Source of the DNA: Candidatus Zipacnadia bacterium
Lineage (GTDB): Bacteria; Armatimonadota; Zipacnadia; JALGUG01
DNA: 38,231 bases
Assembly: GCA_029820995.1 (NCBI GenBank)
Contig: JALGUG010000041.1
Span: forward strand, 1 to 38,231
Direction of reading: 5' to 3'
Under the pieces are notes generated by a model. That model did not search any database, had not been told where the DNA came from, and was given only the letters and a program-made list of their open reading frames with translations. The translations under genes and the position numbers were made by a program. Position 1 is the stretch's first letter. Each line of letters starts with the position of its first letter. This document shows positions 8,748-16,667 of the stretch, piece after piece.

Positions 8748-10001
8748 TCACAGGAACTCACGGGGGTCCGTGATGACCCCGGTGATCGCCGAAGCGGCGG
8801 CGGTGGCGGGACTGGCGAGATAGAGAAAGGCCTTGGGATTGCCCATGCGGCCCTTGAAGTTGCGGTTCTGCGTCGAGAGGCAGACCTCTCCGTCTGCCAG
8901 GACGCCTTCATGAATGCCGACACACGCGCCGCAGCCGGGCCCGGTGATGACGCAGCCCGCCTCGGCAAGGGCCTGGAACGTACCATCCGCCAAGCCGTCC
9001 AGGAGCACGGTCCGCGATCCGGGGGTAACAAGAGCGCGGGTGCCCTCGGCGACCTTTTGGCCCTTCAGAATGGAGGCACAGATGTGGAAGTCCTCCAATC
9101 GCCCGTTGGTGCTGGTGCCCATGAATACCTGGTCCACGTGCACCGGGCCCACGTCGCCGATGGGCTTGGTGTTGTCCACGAAGTGCGGACAGGCGACCGT
9201 CGGCTCCAAAGTGGAGACGTCGAACTCCAGCTCGCGCTCGTACTGGGCGTCCGGATCGGGGCCGACTTCCTGGTAGTCCGGTCCACGGCCGTGTCGTTGG
9301 AGGAACTCACGCGTTCTCTCGTCGGAGGGAAACAGCCCAGCCTTGGCGCCGCACTCGACCGCCATGTTGGACATGGTGAAGCGGGCCGTCATGCTCAGGC
9401 TCTCCATGGCGGGGCCGAGGAACTCAAGCGCCTTGTACGTTGCGCCGTCGGCCTTGACGGTCCCGATGAAGTGCAGCATGAAGTCCTTGCTGTACACGCC
9501 CTTCTGGAACTCGCCGGCGACATAGACCTTCCAGGACTCCGGCACGCGCATCCAGGTCTGGCCCAAGGCCATAGCCGCCGCGACATCCGTGGAACCCATC
9601 CCGGTGGCGAAGGCGGCCAGCGCGCCGTTGGTGCAGGTGTGTGAGTCGGCCCCGACGATCACGTCTCCCGGCCTGGCGTATCGCTCGCTGACCACATTGT
9701 GCGAGATCCCGCGGCCGATGTCGGACAGAATCGCGCCGGTCTGCCGGCAGAACTCGCGCAAGAACTTATGATCGTTTGACAGCTCCTGGCGCGGACTAGG
9801 CGAGGCGTGGTCCAGGAACACGATGGTTCGCGAGGGATCACGCAGCTTCTGCAGGCCCATCTCCTCAATCTGCCGCACGGTCAGAGGCCCGGTCCCATCC
9901 TGGACGTAGGCCAGGTCCACGGACAGGGCTGTGTACTCACCGCTCTTGACCTCGCGGCCGGCGTGCTGCGACAGGATCTTCTCCGTCATTGTCTGGCCCA
10001 T
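8748..10001 (-). CDS. leuC: 3-isopropylmalate dehydratase large subunit (LeuC family)
   Basis: A 417-residue aconitase-superfamily large subunit. The three cysteines that hold the 4Fe-4S cluster are visible: Cys123 in GADSHTCTNGAL and Cys357/Cys360 in TGPGCGACVG. GTSTNGRLEDF is the usual substrate-site segment. The length of about 420 residues fits the LeuC2/archaeal-type group rather than the longer enterobacterial LeuC. The ATG at 10001 has AAGGTGAGAAACC upstream; a second ATG lies four codons in. It is the first gene of a leftward group (leuC, leuD, unknown, purN, membrane protein). Homoaconitase or 2,3-dimethylmalate dehydratase activity is a possible alternative. Confidence 0.9.
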   Translation of the reverse strand: MGQTMTEKILSQHAGREVKSGEYTALSVDLAYVQDGTGPLTVRQIEEMGLQKLRDPSRTIVFLDHASPSPRQELSNDHKFLREFCRQTGAILSDIGRGISHNVVSERYARPGDVIVGADSHTCTNGALAAFATGMGSTDVAAAMALGQTWMRVPESWKVYVAGEFQKGVYSKDFMLHFIGTVKADGATYKALEFLGPAMESLSMTARFTMSNMAVECGAKAGLFPSDERTREFLQRHGRGPDYQEVGPDPDAQYERELEFDVSTLEPTVACPHFVDNTKPIGDVGPVHVDQVFMGTSTNGRLEDFHICASILKGQKVAEGTRALVTPGSRTVLLDGLADGTFQALAEAGCVITGPGCGACVGIHEGVLADGEVCLSTQNRNFKGRMGNPKAFLYLASPATAAASAITGVITDPREFL

Positions 10002-10332
10002 GGTTTCTCACCTTGCCGCACAACCTCGGACGGGAGGGCGTATATTGTTTATTATTATGGCACGGACGCCGCGGTTAGGGGTGTGAGCGTCGGAACGGTG
10101 TGCGTGCCCCAGAGGGAGCGCCTCATGGGCAGTTCGTTGCCGCAAAGCGGATTCCTGCCAAAGGACGAGGCCGGCGCAGTGGGGAAACCTCCCGGTGTCG
10201 AGATGAGTTGCTGGGCCGAGCGAGGGATCGGAAAACGATGTCCTTGGTCTCCGCCGGGCTGCGGAACGCTTAGAGACCTCACTCCATTTAGTTTAGTGAG
10301 GTGTAGCATGTCCCTCGGGAGGGCATAGACTG
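10002..10332. other. divergent intergenic region between leuC and the DNA methyltransferase
   Basis: This 331-base gap separates two diverging genes and so must hold promoters for both. It has an AT-rich island at 10041-10058 (TATATTGTTTATTATTAT), conspicuous in GC-rich DNA and probably part of the leuC promoter region. I could not assign convincing -35/-10 pairs. Near the methyltransferase end lies an inverted repeat, CCTCACT (10277-10283) with AGTGAGG (10295-10301). It could be an operator or a small leader hairpin. No convincing protein or known riboswitch was seen. Confidence 0.5.
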
Positions 10333-11337
10333 ATGGCCGGGCGCAGACGATCAGGGAGGGACAAGTTTCATCCAGGCAATACGCTCAACGACCTATCGGG
10401 GCGCGAGTGGATCAAGTTCACCAAGACTTGGTTCGAGCTGCCCAGCAGGGATGAGCAAGATGCATTGTCGAATGCTTCACAAACCGGCACAGAACAAGTG
10501 TCTGCCGGCTATGGCTTTGAGCAGTCGTGGACAGTGATAGATTCCAAAAGGTACTGGCAGAACAAGGATATGGAAATGCACCCGGCGAGATACCCGGAGG
10601 AGCTGGTGAGCGAGTTTGTCACCTTCTTCACCAAGGCAGGCGAATGGGTTCTCGATCCTTTCGCCGGCTCCGGCGCCACGGCTGTAGCCTGCGCCGAGAG
10701 CGGCCGACACTGTGTGGGCATCGAGCTGAGTGAGCGTTTCGCCCGCAAGGCCCAGGAGCGGCTGGCGCAGAGGAGCCCGCGCTCGGGTTGTGTCGTTCAG
10801 TTAGGTGACGCGCGCGACATCGCCGACGCCTCCTTCTGGGACCAGGCGCAGGTGCCCGATCTTCCGCTGGGCGACGGTGGCTTGCCACTGTTCGACTTCG
10901 TAATGACGTCGCCGCCGTATTGGGATATGCTGAGGCACAGCCGCGGCGGGGTTAAGTCTACGCACAAGCAGCGTGCGGAGAAGGGCCTAGAGACTGTCTA
11001 CTCCGAGGACAAGCGGGATCTGGGCAATATCAGCGAATATGACGAGTTCGTGGCGGAGGTGGCGCGCATCCTCGGAAACCTGAAGGGCCTGCTGCGTCCC
11101 GAGAGGTACATGGTTGTTGTGGCCCAGAACATGCGGAGTCCCGACGGAGAGGTTAAGACCTTCGCGTGGGACCTGCAAAGAGCGCTCTCAAATTCCTTTG
11201 ACTTCCAGGGCGAGCGGATCTGGTGCCAAAACTCGAAGGCCCTGGGCATTTGGGGGTATCCGAAGATCTTCGTGCCCAACTACCATCACCATTATTGTCT
11301 GATCTTCCGACGCCCACGGGAGCAGGTTGGGCCCTGA
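10333..11337 (+). CDS. DNA methyltransferase (N4-cytosine/N6-adenine type), permuted motif order
   Basis: A 334-residue SAM-dependent DNA methyltransferase. Motif I, the SAM site, is LDPFAGSGATAVA at residues 107-119. Motif IV, the catalytic amino-methylation site, is SPPYWDM starting at Ser193. A segment like motif X (HPARYPEELV) precedes motif I. The part from SPPY to the end (FVPNYHHHYCLIFRRP) resembles what is usually the N-terminal half of beta-class enzymes, so the two halves appear swapped. SPPY fits N4-cytosine or N6-adenine methylation of DNA. No restriction endonuclease is adjacent, so it looks like an orphan or regulatory methylase. The ATG at 10333 follows GGGAGGGCATAGACTG, an acceptable ribosome-binding site. 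Confidence 0.85.
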   Translation: MAGRRRSGRDKFHPGNTLNDLSGREWIKFTKTWFELPSRDEQDALSNASQTGTEQVSAGYGFEQSWTVIDSKRYWQNKDMEMHPARYPEELVSEFVTFFTKAGEWVLDPFAGSGATAVACAESGRHCVGIELSERFARKAQERLAQRSPRSGCVVQLGDARDIADASFWDQAQVPDLPLGDGGLPLFDFVMTSPPYWDMLRHSRGGVKSTHKQRAEKGLETVYSEDKRDLGNISEYDEFVAEVARILGNLKGLLRPERYMVVVAQNMRSPDGEVKTFAWDLQRALSNSFDFQGERIWCQNSKALGIWGYPKIFVPNYHHHYCLIFRRPREQVGP

Positions 11338-11363
11338 GGCTCGAACAGGAGGCATTGAGTGCC

Positions 11364-12602
11364 ATGACGCTGGCGATTGACGGTGGCGCACCTGTACGGA
11401 CGGATCCGTTCCCGGCACGGTTGCAGATTGACGACCGGGAGATTGAGGCCGTGATGGAGTTGCTGCAGCAGTGCAAGGAGGGCGGCGGCGCCTTCGATCG
11501 GTACGGCGGAACCCATGTGGATGCGTACGAGCGGGAGTTCGCGGCGCACGTGGGCACCAAGTTCGCAACGGCGTGCAGCGCGGGAACGGCGGCGGTGCAC
11601 ACGGCTTTGGGCGCTTTGCGGCTGGACATCGGCTGCGAGGTGATCTCCTCGCCGATTACGGACCCCGGCGCTGTGGCGCCGATCCTGTGGAACAACTGCA
11701 TCCCGATCTTCGCCGACGCCGATCCGGACACGATGAACATGGACCCGGCCTCGGTTGCCGAGCGCGTGAGCGACAAGACGCGCGCGATCATCGCGGGACA
11801 CATCGCCGGGCAGCCGTGTGACATGGACCCGATCATGGAGATCGCGGAGGAGCACGACCTGAGGGTCATCGAGGATTGCTCCCAGGCCCACGACGCGGAG
11901 TACAAGGGGAGGAAGGTCGGCTCCATCGGCCATTTGGCGGCCTTCAGCCTGATGAGCGGCAAGCACTCTACGGCCGGCGGCCAGGGCGGGATGGTGGTGA
12001 CTAACGACGAGGAGCTGTACTGGAATGCCAAGCGGTTCGCCGACCGGGGCAAGCCGTTCAACGCCGAGGGCCGCCGGAACCTGTTCCTCGGGAACAACTA
12101 CCGGATGACGGAGCTGGAGGCGGTGATCGGCCGCGTACAGCTTCAAAAGCTGCCGGAGATTGTGGCCAAGCGGCGGAGAGCCGTCGCGCGGCTCGAGGAG
12201 GGCATTCGGGACCTACGGAGGGTGAGGCTGGGGAAAGTGATCGAGGGGGCGAAGTCGGCCTATTGGTTTGTGCTGCTGAAGTTGGACCTGGAGGGCCTCA
12301 AGGTGCCGAAGGCGCAGTTCGCCGCGGCGGTGGCGGCCGAAGGAGTGCCGTGCACGGCCAGTTACGACCACATCGTCTATGAGCAAGATTGGATCCGCGA
12401 TCGGCAGACGTACGGGCAATCGAGGTGCCCGTGGGTCTGTCCGTTCTACGGCAAGGAGGTCAACTACGAGGGTTCGTGCCCGAACGCCCGCCTGGCCATT
12501 GACACGCACATGCTCACCTCGGTACACGAATGCTACACTGATCGCGAGGCCGACGACATCGCGGCGGCGCTGGGGAAGGTGGAGGCGGCCTATCTGAAGT
12601 GA
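11364..12602 (+). CDS. DegT/DnrJ/EryC1/StrS-family PLP aminotransferase
   Basis: A 412-residue fold-type I aminotransferase of the sugar aminotransferase family, which transfers an amino group to nucleotide-linked or free keto sugars. GGTHVDAYEREFA and ACSAGTAAVHTAL (cofactor phosphate region) mark the N-terminus. VIEDCSQAHDA carries the PLP-binding Asp. FSLMSGKHSTAGGQGG carries Lys200, the expected internal aldimine. Then follow NNYRMTELEAVIG and the C-terminal small domain. The ATG at 11364 is used because GAACAGGAGGCATTGAGTGCC precedes it; a longer open frame to 11223 would overlap the methyltransferase. Some members are dehydratases or regulators; Lys200 argues for aminotransfer. The last codons are duplicated in the following DNA (see repeat). 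Confidence 0.88.
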   Translation: MTLAIDGGAPVRTDPFPARLQIDDREIEAVMELLQQCKEGGGAFDRYGGTHVDAYEREFAAHVGTKFATACSAGTAAVHTALGALRLDIGCEVISSPITDPGAVAPILWNNCIPIFADADPDTMNMDPASVAERVSDKTRAIIAGHIAGQPCDMDPIMEIAEEHDLRVIEDCSQAHDAEYKGRKVGSIGHLAAFSLMSGKHSTAGGQGGMVVTNDEELYWNAKRFADRGKPFNAEGRRNLFLGNNYRMTELEAVIGRVQLQKLPEIVAKRRRAVARLEEGIRDLRRVRLGKVIEGAKSAYWFVLLKLDLEGLKVPKAQFAAAVAAEGVPCTASYDHIVYEQDWIRDRQTYGQSRCPWVCPFYGKEVNYEGSCPNARLAIDTHMLTSVHECYTDREADDIAAALGKVEAAYLK

Positions 12603-12632
12603 CGAAGGTGGAGGCGGCCTATCTGAAGTGAC
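12575..12632 (+). repeat. perfect 29-bp tandem duplication over the aminotransferase stop codon
   Basis: The 29 bases at 12575-12603 (beginning GAAGGTGGAGGCGGCC) recur exactly at 12604-12632. The first copy holds the last codons of the aminotransferase and its TGA; the second repeats them, including the stop, as noncoding DNA. In addition GGCGGCGCTGGGG occurs just before the first copy (12563-12575) and again just after the second (12634-12646). This suggests a recent slippage or short recombination duplication. The protein itself is unaffected because the first stop still applies. Confidence 0.95.
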
Positions 12633-12717
12633 GGGCGGCGCTGGGGCCGAGCCATCATGTTCGTCAAGTGCAAGCCCAAGTACATTCGAGGCGGTCAGGT
12701 AGAGGACTGGTGGACCC

Positions 12718-13785
12718 ATGAGTGAACTCACGACGTTCGAGCGCATGAGCCGCGTGTTCGATCACGAGGAGCCCGACCGTGTGCCGATGAGCGACGGCCC
12801 GTGGGCGAGCACGGTCGCGCGGTGGCATCGCGAGGGCCTCCCCCCGGGCGTTTCGCCCCACGGCTTCTTCGGCTGGGACAACATCGCCGGGTTCTCCAAC
12901 GACAATAGTCCCCGCTTCCCGGTGAAGGTTCTCGAGGAGACCGCCGATTATCGTATTCACACTACTGCCTGGGGCGCCACGATGAAGAACCTGAGCGGAC
13001 GGGCCAGCGTGCCGGAGTTCCTGGACTTCAGGATCAAGGATCGGGACTCGTGGGCCGAGGCCAAGGCACGTATGACTCCCAGCGAGGACCGCATTGACTG
13101 GGCATCGCTGGCCAAGAACTATCCCAAGTGGGAGGCCGCGGGCGCCTGGATCGTGGGGAGTGCGTGGTTCGGGTACGATGTGTTCGCGAGCTGGCACGTG
13201 GGCTATGAGCGGTTCCTGATCGCGCTGGCGGAAGACCCGGAGTGGTGCCGGGACATGGTTGAGACAGCGTTGGACCTCAACCTGGCGATGCTGAGCATGG
13301 CCTGGGACCGCGGCTACAAGTTCCACGCGGTACGCTGGCCGGATGATATGGGGTACCGCAACGGGCTATTTTTCTCGGTAGACACGTATCGGCGCGTCAT
13401 CAAGCCCGCTCAGAAGCGGCTGATTGAGTGGTGCCACGAGCGGGGCGTTAGGGCGATGCTGCACTCCTGCGGGAACATCATGGCGTTGATCCCCGACCTG
13501 GTGGAGATCGGGCTGGACGCACTCAATCCGCTGGAGCAGAAGGCCGGGATGGACGTATTCGAGCTGAAGGCCAAGTGGGGGGACAAGCTGGTGCTGGAGG
13601 GCGGCATTGACGTGCGGAACATGACGGACGGCGAGAAGATCGAGGAGGAGATCCGCACCAAGTTCGAGGCGGTCAAGAAGAACGGCGGATACATCTACCA
13701 CTCCGACCACTCCGTGCCCGACAACGTGAGCTTCGCCGACTACTGCCGCGTGATGGAGCTGGTACGGTACTACGGCAAGTACTGA
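12718..13785 (+). CDS. uroporphyrinogen decarboxylase (URO-D) family protein
   Basis: A 355-residue TIM barrel of the URO-D superfamily, a group that includes heme-synthesis decarboxylases and corrinoid-dependent methyltransferases (MtaA-like). The start FERMSRVFDHEEPDRVPMSD is typical. The segment MLHSCGN (His249, Cys251) gives an H-x-C pair like the zinc site of the methyltransferase branch. It is followed by GLDALNPLEQKAGMD and LVLEGGIDVRNM, a family-typical pair of strands. Heme-type decarboxylase hallmarks were not obvious at the N-terminus, so I prefer a methyltransferase or unknown role. It sits with sugar-related genes, where such URO-D paralogues are often found in these lineages. 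The exact reaction is unknown. Confidence 0.82.
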   Translation: MSELTTFERMSRVFDHEEPDRVPMSDGPWASTVARWHREGLPPGVSPHGFFGWDNIAGFSNDNSPRFPVKVLEETADYRIHTTAWGATMKNLSGRASVPEFLDFRIKDRDSWAEAKARMTPSEDRIDWASLAKNYPKWEAAGAWIVGSAWFGYDVFASWHVGYERFLIALAEDPEWCRDMVETALDLNLAMLSMAWDRGYKFHAVRWPDDMGYRNGLFFSVDTYRRVIKPAQKRLIEWCHERGVRAMLHSCGNIMALIPDLVEIGLDALNPLEQKAGMDVFELKAKWGDKLVLEGGIDVRNMTDGEKIEEEIRTKFEAVKKNGGYIYHSDHSVPDNVSFADYCRVMELVRYYGKY

Positions 13786-13853
13786 GCGGGGCTCCGGCAG
13801 GGAACCGCGAGCGGCGCACCAAGATGCACCGCGCTGACGGGAGGGGAGCCATT

Positions 13854-16421
13854 GTGCGCACTGCGATTCTGGTGCTGGCCACAGTTGCGGCGGGCCTGGG
13901 CCTGGGGCAGAACTTGATCGGGAATCCCGGCATGGAAGCGCCGGCCAGGGACGGCCTGGCGCACGGATGGGCGAAGAACTGCTGGGGCGAGAATGACGTG
14001 GTGTTCAGTCTTGATCCCGACAATCCGCACGAAGGGCGGGTATCGCAGAAGGTTGAGTGCCGCTCGATCACCAGCGGAGCGGCGCAATTCCTGTATCCGC
14101 TGAGGATCAAGGCGGGCCGTCGCTACGTGGTGTCCCTGTGGGTGCGGGCCGAGGGGAGGGTCCCCTTTATCGGCGGCTGCCTGCGGCATTCGCCGCCACC
14201 ATACACGCACCATGTGCCAGGCCAGTACGAGCCGAGCCGCCAGTGGGAGAAGTTCGAGTTCGAAGGCGTGCCGCTGGAGAGCGACGATAATGCGGGGCTG
14301 TACATCTGGTTCCAGCCGGAGGGCCGCGGCACGATCTGGGTGGACGAGGTCTCGGTTCTGGAGACCGAGCCCGCGCCGCCGGCGGGCGAGCGGCCCACGA
14401 GAAATGTGCTCCGCAATGGCAGCTTCGAAGTTGACCCGATTCGCGATTGGGAGAACGAGGGGGTGCAGTTTGCTGCGCTCGACGAGGCAGAGAGGGCCCA
14501 CGGGCGGCGGAGCTTGCGGTTCGAGCTGGAGGCGGGGCAAGGCTTCAAGTTGGATGCGCCCTGTCTCCAGTTCGACAGTGCCGACCAGCCCTTCGTGCTC
14601 TCGTGCTGGGGTCGCAAGCAAGGCGGCGGGGCGACGCTGGACCTGATAGTCCGCTCCGCGGTGCAGATCAAGGGCGCGAAGGCGCTGCTGCGGCTCCAGT
14701 CGGTCCTGACGGATGAGTGGCAGCGCTATCAGGTCAAGCAGAAGCTGCCGCGGTCACTCAATGGAGCCTATACTATCGAGGTGCGGGGACAATCAAAGGA
14801 GGGCGGGAAGCTCTGGATTGACGCACTCAGTCTGGCGCCGGCGCCGGACCGGCAGGAGTGGCAGCCGCGGGAGGCGGTGGAGGGATCGCTGGTCTGCGAC
14901 CGCGCCCCGGCGAACCTGTATCGGCGGGGCGAGCCCGTGCGGCTTACGCTCGAAGTCTACAACGGCGGAACCACTACTGCCACGGAGTTCGTGTGGCGCA
15001 TCGTGGACTACCGTGAGCAAGAGGTCCATCGGGAGCCCCTCGCCCTCTCCGTGGCGCCCGGCGCCCACGTTACAAAGGCCCTGGCATTTCAGCCGCAGTT
15101 GCTGGGCGCCTTTCGCGCGGAGGTGTTGCTGGAGGGACAAGAGCATCCCGTAGCGGAGGTTTGCTTTGGATCACTGCCGCCGGTCAGCAAGGTGCCGGCG
15201 CCGGATTCGTGCGTGGGCGGGCATTTCTCGCTGGCCTCCGACTTTCAGCTCGAGACGGCCAAGTTCATGGGCTTCAAGTGGACGCGGATTCACGATTGCT
15301 CGAGCATCACGCACTGGCGGACCGCCGAGCCTGAGCGGGGCAAGTTCGTGTTCTTCGACGACCAGGTGGAGCGCGCCAGGAGGAACGGCCTGAAGATCCT
15401 GGGCGAGTTTCTGCGCACGCCGGAATGGGCCTCGACCGCGCCGGAAGGCGCCGATCGGACGGCCTCCGGGGCTGCGCCGCCGAAGGACCTGAGTGACTTC
15501 GAGAACTACGTAGCCACCGTCGTGAGCCACTATAAGGGCCGCATTGATCACTGGGAGATCTGGAACGAGCCCTACGGCAAAGGGTTCTTCTCGGGAACGC
15601 CGGAGCAGTACGCCGAACTGGCCCGGATCGCTGCGCAAGCGACCCGCAAGGTCAACCCGCGGGCGAGGGTGTTTGCGCCCAGTGTGTCGCCCCACGTTCC
15701 TCCCTGGGCCAAACGAGCCCTGGCCGCCGGCTGCCTGGATGGGGCGAACGGCTTTTCCTTCCACGCCTACGGATGCTACCGCAAGAGGCCGTACGATCTG
15801 GTTTCCGAATGGGCCACCACGGGCGCAAAGCGGCTACCGATCTGGCAAACGGAGGCCGGCGTGACCTCAAGCTGCTTCTATCCGGATCTGCCGGACAAGC
15901 TGCTGAACTCATATACGAAGAGTTATCGGGGCCTGCCCATCGAGCAGACGGTCTCCGATGTGCTCAAGCTGCTGGCGCTCTCGCTGGCCAGTGGCAGCGA
16001 GAAGTTCTTCTACTACTGGACGAATGTGGAGGGCCGGCCACTGCCTCGGATCAGCGCGATGTCCATCTTCCAGTATGACCTCACCGTTCGGCCCTGCGGG
16101 GTCAGCTTCGCGATCGAGGCGGGCGCGATGGACGGTGCCGGCCCGGGGGGCATCCACGAGCTGGAGAACGGCATCACCACCTGCGTCGTGCGGAAGCCCG
16201 AAGAGATCATCGTGGTCGTCTGGGTCAGTAGCCGGATGGACGAGCGCGAGGCGACGCTGCTCAAGCTGCCGCGAGGAGTCGTGCTGCGGGACCCGATGTG
16301 GAACGTGCTGGCCCGGCCCACCCACGGCGAGCTGGCGGTGCCACTGGCGAAGGCACCGGTGGTCCTGACGGGGCCCGTAACAACCGAGGGGGCAATCCTG
16401 GCGGCGCTGAAGGCATTGTAG
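13854..16421 (+). CDS. secreted glycoside hydrolase, clan GH-A-like, with N-terminal beta-sandwich domains
   Basis: An 855-residue exported enzyme. A signal peptide (about residues 1-19, VRTAILVLATVAAGLGLG) is followed by two carbohydrate-binding-like beta-sandwich domains. These begin NLIGNPGMEAP (about 21) and NVLRNGSFEVDP (about 184). An Ig-like segment (about 355-435) comes next, then a catalytic barrel. In the barrel, Glu572 in IWNEPYG is the likely acid/base and Glu667 in IWQTEAG the likely nucleophile. This arrangement fits clan GH-A retaining hydrolases (GH39-like by impression, family not certain). The start is GTG at 13854 because GGGAGGGGAGCCATT precedes it and the hydrophobic signal begins at once. 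An in-frame ATG at 13824 would add ten residues. It probably degrades an extracellular polysaccharide. Confidence 0.85.
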   Translation: MRTAILVLATVAAGLGLGQNLIGNPGMEAPARDGLAHGWAKNCWGENDVVFSLDPDNPHEGRVSQKVECRSITSGAAQFLYPLRIKAGRRYVVSLWVRAEGRVPFIGGCLRHSPPPYTHHVPGQYEPSRQWEKFEFEGVPLESDDNAGLYIWFQPEGRGTIWVDEVSVLETEPAPPAGERPTRNVLRNGSFEVDPIRDWENEGVQFAALDEAERAHGRRSLRFELEAGQGFKLDAPCLQFDSADQPFVLSCWGRKQGGGATLDLIVRSAVQIKGAKALLRLQSVLTDEWQRYQVKQKLPRSLNGAYTIEVRGQSKEGGKLWIDALSLAPAPDRQEWQPREAVEGSLVCDRAPANLYRRGEPVRLTLEVYNGGTTTATEFVWRIVDYREQEVHREPLALSVAPGAHVTKALAFQPQLLGAFRAEVLLEGQEHPVAEVCFGSLPPVSKVPAPDSCVGGHFSLASDFQLETAKFMGFKWTRIHDCSSITHWRTAEPERGKFVFFDDQVERARRNGLKILGEFLRTPEWASTAPEGADRTASGAAPPKDLSDFENYVATVVSHYKGRIDHWEIWNEPYGKGFFSGTPEQYAELARIAAQATRKVNPRARVFAPSVSPHVPPWAKRALAAGCLDGANGFSFHAYGCYRKRPYDLVSEWATTGAKRLPIWQTEAGVTSSCFYPDLPDKLLNSYTKSYRGLPIEQTVSDVLKLLALSLASGSEKFFYYWTNVEGRPLPRISAMSIFQYDLTVRPCGVSFAIEAGAMDGAGPGGIHELENGITTCVVRKPEEIIVVVWVSSRMDEREATLLKLPRGVVLRDPMWNVLARPTHGELAVPLAKAPVVLTGPVTTEGAILAALKAL

Positions 16422-16470
16422 GGCAGTGTTGATAGCCGGGGACGGAACGGTAGGGCTAGAACGAGCGGGG

Positions 16471-16488
16471 CTCGCCCGAGGGGGCGAG
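16471..16488. other. short perfect hairpin downstream of the glycoside hydrolase
   Basis: CTCGCCC and GGGCGAG form a 7-bp stem with a GAGG loop, 50 bases after the hydrolase stop. No T-run follows, so it may be a weak or Rho-assisted terminator for the rightward transcript. Confidence 0.4.
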
Positions 16489-16608
16489 AACCTTGACACT
16501 GATTCCGCCCGGGGCCCGGCAGCAGGCGAAGGGTGAGTTCCTCAGCCTGGGGATCTGCGCTGCCGGTTGGGAGAAGGAGGACCAGTTCCTGCGCTCAGCC
16601 GCCCAAGA

Positions 16609-16648
16609 CACGACGGCCGCCGGTGGGGTCTTCCGAGCGGCCGTCGTG
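16609..16648 (-). terminator. strong hairpin at the end of the ubiquitin-like operon
   Basis: A perfect 12-bp inverted repeat, CACGACGGCCGC (16609-16620) and GCGGCCGTCGTG (16637-16648), encloses a 16-base loop. Read on the minus strand, it begins 20 bases after the stop of the JAMM-E1 fusion gene and is followed by TCTTGG, only a weak U-tract. It is well placed to end the 17-kb leftward transcript. It may also act on the rightward transcript arriving from the glycoside hydrolase. Confidence 0.7.
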
Positions 16649-16667
16649 CACAGCGGGGCGAGAGTAG

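Noticed and set aside
11223..11363. N-terminal extension of the aminotransferase
   Set aside because: It lies inside the end of the methyltransferase gene; the ATG at 11364 has its own ribosome-binding site and fits family length.
12657..12725. 22-codon open frame overlapping the URO-D start
   Set aside because: It lies in duplicated and flanking DNA, has only a weak ribosome-binding site and no attenuator-like structure.
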